A DNA stretch of 64,000 bases from Chalara sp. BL73 (taxonomy: Eukaryota > Ascomycota > Leotiomycetes > Helotiales), in the NCBI GenBank assembly GCA_918026815.1, contig CAKJVC010000202.1:1-64000 (forward strand). Direction: 5' to 3'. Both the position numbers and the translations under genes were made by a program. Positions 57,230 through 64,000 of the stretch are shown one piece after another (position 1 is the first letter of the stretch; every line of letters begins with the position of its first letter). Under the pieces are notes generated by a model. It worked only from the letters and a program-made list of their open reading frames with translations. It did not search any database and was not told the DNA's origin.

Positions 57230-59049
57230 TTAATAAAACACGTACGCAACAATCCCAAGGACCCCCGCAGCTACACGATGTATCCGTCGGCTGCCGGTCT
57301 GATTTGGAGCAGCTCCAACTGACGACTTCGTGGGAACTTCTGAACTGGTCGAAGTTAAACCTGGAAATTCCCTATTAGACAAATTATTTCAAACTGAGAC
57401 TGCATAGAAGTAGAATATTTCCAATGGAAATTGCCGAGGGCTTACTGGTTACTATATCAACGAAGTCAGATTGATCAGCTATGGCTAGGTTTTGTGTCGG
57501 GATTGGCGCTTGTGGTGTGACAAGAGCTACACAATTGAAAGTCAGCACTTGTTCGAATTGGGTACTCCTGAAACATGAGACACAGGGTATTTACTTACAG
57601 CCTTGATCGTTGTAGCTTTTCACTATAGTTGAGAAACCGGATGGTCGTGTAATAGTAGTTCCGAAGCCTCGATCGTCCCAGCCAGTGATCGTCTCAGAAG
57701 CTTGCGTAAGCCCAGATGAGGTAGAAGCTGATGGCCATCGACCTGAAAAGACAGTTTCTTTGGGCTATGAGTTATTAGTTAGGATAATATATAAATCGTA
57801 CCATTACCTGAGACAAGTTGTCGTGGCAAACGGGAGAGCGAAATGGCGGGTAATGAAAGGGTGGGTCCTCACTCACTGCTGCAGAACTTGCAGGCACTAC
57901 TTTTCCCTCACTCGTGATAATCCATCCAGCTGGTATACCTGCTGTTGATCCAGTATATGTTGGTTCGGTTGTTGCTGTTGTAGGTGAAGCGACCCAAGGC
58001 CAGCCTGTTCTGGTTGCGGTATTTCCATTGCTATCATCTCCAAGTCCTGCGGGAATGGAGGGTGAGGCTGATGTGGCAGCTGGGACCTATTAAATTGGCT
58101 CAGTACTTGACTTCCAATGTGTGAATGTGGCCCAATCAAATTTTTGATTACTTACATCTGCACCAGTCACTGTAGCCGCTTTCCCGCCTGCATTGCCATT
58201 GATCGCACCACCTTTTGCTTGGATTGATGTCCAGTCCCCAGATTGGTCTCCATATGAGTATTCTGTTCCGGTTGAGTAATCTGTTACAGATAACGACTTG
58301 ACAAGCATTGTAAATGGACCGTTGGCGTAATTGGTAGGTCCGCGGGCCCAATCGATAGTTCCCGAAGGATTGGACGAATCACCACCAGACCACGCTCCAA
58401 ATTTGACCTGCATAGGTGATTGAGGATATTGGTTGGCATCTGCAGTGTCTGGCGTAAGAACTCTGATAATTGTGCCTCCAACCTTCCAAATAATTTGGGA
58501 TTCGGTCCATTCAATTGTATAAGTGATGAACTGATTCTGATTATTGGCGGCAGGATTGAATTGACCGCGATTGTATGTCGTAATATCTCCCTTCCCAAAG
58601 TAGTTGGTCTGCACCTCCATATCGTCTGCTCCAAGCCACTCCATATCGATTTCATCGAGGTCGTCTGATTGCAAGACCAGTGTGCTGACAATTCCTGCCC
58701 CAGGAGCAGCTTTCATGGTGATCTCGACTTTTCCGAACATAATATAGAAGATGCTGATAAGTTGTGGCGCGTCACCTTGCTTGGCAACAGTGAAGGATAC
58801 ACCATTGTTATCATAGGTAGGATTTCCCAAAGCTGTGAAGGAGTTGACTGAGCCTTGAGTGAAATCGATTGCGATTGATTTTCCCAGAGCAGGATTCGCA
58901 GGACAGCTAGCTGCAGACTATCAGTAAAAGAATAAGATACCAATTCTAGTATACTCACTCGTTGTTAGGGGGTTGCAGGTGCTCCAGGTCTGAGCTGCAG
59001 ATTGATCGAACAGCATTATTGCGAGTGTGAGAAGGGTATTAAAAAACAT
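57230..59049 (-). CDS. Crh-type chitin-glucan transglycosylase, GH16, GPI-anchored
   Basis: Cross-links chitin to beta-glucan in the cell wall. Six exons: 58959-59049, 58156-58910, 57873-58086, 57599-57742, 57446-57526 and 57230-57360, giving 471 residues. A signal peptide (MFFNTLLTLAIMLFDQSAAQ) leads to Crh-type WSTCNPLTTTSCPANPALG. The GH16 active site DEIDMEWLG has E117 as nucleophile, D119, and E121 as acid/base. IDWARGPTNYANGPFTML matches the rest of the Crh domain. After it comes a long Ser/Thr/Pro-rich stalk, then a GPI-type tail, ending RVAAGVLGIVAYVFY. Introns lie mostly in the stalk, whose frames were joined by hand. The exon 1 junction has a second possible choice that alters two residues. 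Confidence 0.92.
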
Positions 59050-61067
59050 TATGCCGCTATGCAAGAAGTAAAATGTACAAAGAAAGGAGAACGAAGGTGA
59101 GAATGAAAGAGAGTTTTTGGCAACTCTTTAAACGATTGATTACCGCGGGGAGATGTGACTGATATGTGTCTGGTGAGAGAAGTGAGGCGAGTCTTGGAGT
59201 ATGATAAGGGCTTGACAGTTGAATGTAACTGTGACTTGACAGCGAGGATGTGATATGCAGGTCGATGCAAGTAGCCAACGAGTCTTAAAAAGAAGACAGC
59301 AAATTAATGTTTCATCCAGCCACAACATTTAGGAGCTGCCAACGTCAGTGATACAGGGGTAGTTATTAGGTATAGCAAGTTTTTCAGTTCAACGCCAAAG
59401 CGATGATGTGTATGGAGTAATGTTGTAGAATGGGAAGGCTGGGAGTGGATCTCTGAGGTAAACAGAACGGCCGCTTGGGACAACCCGCCTGGACCACCAG
59501 GGCCTTTTTGTTTTTCTTTGTGGCTGGTTACGAGCTGTGAGGCTGGAAATGTGGGGTCTCGGCCGATCCGCCACTCTCAACCCCGAACTGAAGTTGATTT
59601 CTTAAGACAACTATTCATCATTTATAAAAAAAATCCTTCTCCCTGGCAGCGAAGGACACCGTCTCTCCAACCACAGTTCTTGTTTGCTATTTCTCAATCA
59701 TTCTGGACAATGGAGATGATGAGTGGTGAGTGTTCCTTTGTAACTCAAGGCTCTGAGCACCTCTTGGCCCCTTGTTTTGTCTTTCCTTTTCGAAACTGTC
59801 TCATAAACAAGTGTTTGCTTGATGAGATCCTCGTTGCGATTATATAGAGATATCAAGGCTTTCAGTTTCATATATGGGATAGCGGTTAGTATTATCTATC
59901 TGAATCTCATAAAAACGAGGTAGCTGTCTTGCGCCTGAGATGCTAATTCATCTCGTTACGGCATAGTTGTTTTGCGATAGAAAGTGGTGGAGGTGCCCCG
60001 CATCCATGGTTATATTATTACCACTCTCCATATTGATCGTGCCATTCTCCCTCTTTGCATCTCAAGCTCGTCTTGTTTTCGACTGCCCGGGTACCTACGA
60101 CCCCTTCTTGGTTTATAGTTCTGCAAATCTACAGGTGTTAGATGATAACGAAATCCGAATCTATGTCCTTATTAGTCGCTTACACAGTCTCTACTGCACA
60201 AGTCAACCGTTGCAAATCCGGACTGTCGCTTAAAGATGAGGAAGCTCTGCCAAATGTATGAGCCGAGCACGCGGACTGTACTTCGAAACTTTAATATAGA
60301 TCTATGTTGTCACTCTTTTCGGTGAAATACGTATATTACTTGACTGTTTTAAGTTTTAATACGTCGTGATTTGTAGTCCGTCTGATAAGTGTATGCCGGT
60401 CCACGAAGAATATCCTCATTCAAGAAGCCCGTTGTTGTGAACGAGATATGATAAACATGAACTCATCCAATATGGGTCAATCTATAGTTTAAGAATCTTT
60501 GTCTATCTATGCCTATCAATGTTTCTTCTTGGGCTGCAATAGCATCACCGACCAATCTGACTATCAGGCTCGCCTTCCATATGGTATTTTGGACGGATCG
60601 ATTCTTAGTAGCGGGAGGTGCATGTATCACATCGCTAAATACCCACGAGTACAACGAGATCTCGGGTGGCTACCCCGTTCTTTGTATGCCTCGAGTCCCT
60701 CTTGAGATCTCATCAAGCGAAGCTGATATCCCTCACAAGTTATTATTTTCATTGTACCCGGGATAAATCAGATATATCTATAACTGGTACCTAAAGGCAT
60801 GGCTTGACCACTTGCGGACAACCAGAAAACAGCACCATTAAAATAGCGGCTCTAGCCGAAGGTTGGCCAATGTCTGTTCCATCCATGTCTCCCCCAGTTA
60901 ACGAGTCCATATCCATACAGTACAAGACATTCATCATCAGAGCCTCATCTCACAAGCAATTGCTATTGTATACTTACAAGCGCTATTCTTCAGCTATTAG
61001 TACTCAGAACCCAAAATTCTGCTTCAACGCCGTATGGCCGATTCCTAGGGGCTCTTAGTGGTCCAGA
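59050..61067. other. divergent intergenic region
   Basis: Promoters of the Crh gene and of adenylate cyclase, whose 5' leader may be long. Frames at 60463-60766 and elsewhere have no motifs. No gene supported. Confidence 0.5.
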
Positions 61068-64000
61068 ATGACCAAACACGATGCCGTGTCTCGCAATAGC
61101 TCTGCGAGTACTGAAAGCTGGAAGAGCAGCGACACCATCAAACCTGGGTCGCTGTTTCGAGGCCCTTCGCGACGAGGGGCTCATATGCAAGTGAAAACCG
61201 ACGGGAAGAAGAGGTGAGCCGTTCTACTCCCTGCGCACTGTCTCGGCCAAATCCCATTTCCATGGTTGGAAGTTATGAACCTGCTCATTGACTGACGGGC
61301 GCCCGCATTCGCATTGTCTTAGGGTTGATACTGATCCTCAAGTTTCGCCGACTTCTGACGCACCACGACCACCAATATCTCCAGCATCAAATTCCTCCAA
61401 TGTTTCCCCCCGAGATCATCGAATGAGCAGTAGCGGTTTTGGTAACTATAGACGCGATCTTGCAGTGCTAGAAACAGCTGGTGGTCGCATACCACAAATC
61501 CAGCATAACCCTCCTACCGCTTTACATACCTCCTCAAATCAGATCGCACCTTGGATGTTATCGAATGTGTCGGCTCCCATTCCCTCGCCCGGGTTTGGTA
61601 CAACCTTCTACGATGATTCGAGCGATGCCTTGTCACAAGCCTCTCAATTATCGCCCGCATTCCGACCTGGAACAGGTCTGACAGGAAATACAAATGCAAG
61701 CAGCGATTCTCCTGCGGATCCCTATTTTGGAGACGAAAGGAGGCCGTCAGTCGCCAGTGTAACAACTGCAAGTAGTACCGGATCAAAGTCTAGTGTTAGT
61801 CGAGGCAATATTCACAAGAAGTTGCAAACATTCTTTGGGGAAGATTATCCTGGGAAGGAAGGATCGGATACAAGCCTTCCTTCCCGAGGAAAGGAAAATC
61901 GGTCGCACTCCTTCACGCGAGGAAATCGAGAGAGAAATCTTTCTTCTGCCACAGCGCATGAGCAGAGGGAAGCTTCTCCAGTTCCGTCTCGACCAAGGAC
62001 GCCAGTGCCGTCGAGCGATGTGGTACCCTTTCTATACCAGGACTCACAGGTTAGTCGGTGCTCATTGCCAAGCCAGACTTTCCATTCTCTATTACAATAA
62101 GGTCATCTAATGCGATGATTCTGAAATACCCTTTGCCTTTTTGGTACAAATATAAACATATGCTAATGAAATATAGGATATATCTAAATACGGCGAGGCG
62201 CCTGTGCGAGAGAAACTCTCTGGCCCGGATCGTGGTAGATATACTAATGATTCGAGTAATGTAAACAAAATCAGCACCTCATCCCGCTCTGGTCATCCTC
62301 ATGTCCACCTCCCTGGCCATAGTCATCGCCACAACAAGAGCAACGACGATACACGTTCATTGCGGCCGTCTGTAAGCAGGGAAGACTCTGCTATGGGCAT
62401 GAGAGCAAAAGATCGTAGCCAAAACTCTATAGGGACAGCATTTGGAAACTCTTCAAATGCAAGCCTTCTACAGCGACCAGTAAGCCCTACTCCAAGCGGA
62501 ACAAGCAATTGGAGTATAGGAACTTCCAAAAGTGCTATTAAAGACGGCAGCCCTGCTTCACCCACCAATGGGAAACATAAGCATAGCATTTTGAGCCTAG
62601 GTCGATTTGCACGAAGACACAAAGACAAAGACTCTCCGACGTCTCGCTTAAAGGAACTGCCCGCGTCTATACAGTCCTTTGCCTCTTCAAAGCACGCAAA
62701 CGGTAAAGTTCAGGATAATTCAGATAGTGGTGTCCGGAGTCGTGAAAGGAGTGCACAGGGATCGGTTCTCGATCTGCCAAGTATCGATAACGGACAATTT
62801 GGACGGCCCCAAACCTCCAATCAGCCACGACAGGGCACTTTTAGAAAAGGCTTCAGAAAAGGTGGTCGAGGAAAACTTTCAGACGAGATGGAAGGGTCAT
62901 CTGATAGACACGACAATGGAACCATGTTCAACCTTGACACGAACTTATCGAATATGGATGGAATATTGGCTAAGCCACCTCCATTGACACCTTTAGACAA
63001 TGACATATTCACCGGAAACGTCGAAGATGAAGCCAAGATAGAAGCGGAGAGTGTAAGTGGTGTCAAGAATTGGGATGCGCCAGATAGTTGGGGCGTAAAG
63101 AAGGTTACCGATGTCAACATGTCTCGACTCCCAGAAATAGACGAAGCAGGCGTTCCAGCCAGCGATAGTGACGACAGATCCAACCCTCATTTCATTCGCA
63201 TTTTCAGACCAGATGGAACATTCAACGTGTTGTCAGCACCGCTCAATGCTACCGCCACGGAAATTATCAACCAACTTGGCAAAAAGTCCTACATTCAAGA
63301 CACGCTTGAAAATTACCAGATTGTAATGAAAAAGCAGAACCTTCAACGAGTCCTTGCTGGTGGTGAGCGACCAATTGTAATACAAAAACGGCTTCTTGAG
63401 CAAGCGGGATATATTGATAAGGATAAGATCGAAGAAGTTGGTGGTGGGGATAACAGCTATTTATGCCGCTTCTTATTTGTTCCAGCCAATGTGGCCGATT
63501 CTGGACCTGCTCGACCCCAGAAAAATGATCATTATGTCAACCTAGAAGGCGATAACTTGATCACGATCCCAATCTCTCTCTACTCGAAAGCTGCAAACAT
63601 CGTTTCGCTCAATTTGTCACGAAATTTGTCGCTTGAGGTGCCGTTTGACTTTATTCAATCGTGTCAAAATTTGCGAGAGCTCAAATTTATTAGTAACGAG
63701 GCTTGGAAGCTGCCAAAAAGCTTCAAGAATGCGAGTCGCCTGTCAATTCTAGATTTATCAAATAATAGGCTTGAACAATTGGATGAGGCTGGACTCAATC
63801 AGTTAGAGGCTCTCATCAGTTTAAAACTCGCAAACAACCGCTTAACAAGTCTGCCCTCACACTTTGGCAGTTTCAAAAATATGAGGACCTTAAATGTATC
63901 CTCCAATTTCCTTGATACATTTCCGGAATACTTGTGCGATCTGGAAAAATTGATCGACATTGATATGAGCTTCAACAATATTGCCAGCATACCGGACTCA
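61068..64000 (+). CDS. CYR1: adenylate cyclase, N-terminal part (cut by window end)
   Basis: Makes cAMP for the Ras/G-alpha to PKA pathway controlling growth, spore germination and virulence traits. Exons seen: 61068-61213, 61323-62049 and 62177 to beyond the window. The N-terminus is Ser/Pro-rich and disordered (KHDAVSRNSSASTESWKSS), with a basic cluster KHKHSILSLGRFARRHKDK. A Ras-associating domain follows (63184-63480: HFIRIFRPDGTFNVLSAP, IINQLGKKSYIQDTLENYQ), and then leucine-rich repeats from 63560 (SRLSILDLSNNRLEQL, LISLKLANNRLTSLP, MRTLNVSSNFLDTFPEYL). The PP2C-like and cyclase catalytic domains lie outside the window. The order RA, LRR matches fungal adenylate cyclases such as yeast Cyr1. 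The frame stays open to the last base. Confidence 0.95.

Noticed and set aside
60463..60766. Frames on both strands upstream of adenylate cyclase
   Set aside because: No motif, overlapping on both strands and within likely leader or promoter.

Overview
The window is nuclear DNA of a filamentous ascomycete (Pezizomycotina). It has many short spliceosomal introns of about 46-60 nt with GT..AG ends and CTAAC/CTGAC-like branch sites, genes on both strands, secreted glycan and protein hydrolases, a GPI-type Crh transglycosylase and a fungal adenylate cyclase with an RA domain and leucine-rich repeats. A Leotiomycetes-like origin is my guess only. Gene models below were spliced by hand; in every complete multi-exon model the exon lengths sum to a multiple of three. 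The one exception is the first gene, which needs one extra base.

Layout. 1-3.1 kb: no gene supported. 3.2-10 kb: a WW plus PhoD-like phosphatase (+), phosphomannomutase (-) and branched-chain aminotransferase (-). 10.7-14.5 kb: an alcohol O-acetyltransferase-like gene converging on a flavin monooxygenase. 16-23.5 kb: a Cys-rich secreted GPI-type protein, GH47 ER mannosidase, ATG10, a U1A/U2B''-type snRNP protein and ARPC1, mostly housekeeping. 26-40.7 kb: amino-acid permease, histidine-phosphatase-family protein, GH71 alpha-1,3-glucanase, M14 carboxypeptidase and GH38 alpha-mannosidase, a run suited to scavenging wall glycans and peptides. 41.4-42.7 kb: an unrecognised disordered protein. 43.4-48.1 kb: an accessory-looking stretch with an AT-rich block, a single-exon S9 peptidase, a GC-rich tandem repeat and two decayed or small reading frames. 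48.5-53.7 kb: three small genes, including a secreted SLT/lysozyme-like protein. 55.3-59 kb: GINS subunit SLD5, a U6 snRNA gene and a Crh/GH16 wall enzyme. 61 kb to the end: the 5' part of adenylate cyclase, cut by the window edge.

The most striking feature is the U6 snRNA gene (minus strand, about 56,368-56,523). It is interrupted by a 53-nt mRNA-type intron (GTAAGG, CACTAAC, CTGCAG) a few bases before the catalytic ACAGAGA box, with a TATA box at about -27 and a T6 terminator. Other points are a one-base frame break in a G-run of the PhoD-like gene, a possible BCAA-rich uORF upstream of the aminotransferase, a histidine phosphatase that keeps RHG but lacks a visible HD proton donor, and a secreted SLT-fold protein that could act on bacterial walls. 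I found no CRISPR array, intact transposon, tRNA or rRNA gene.
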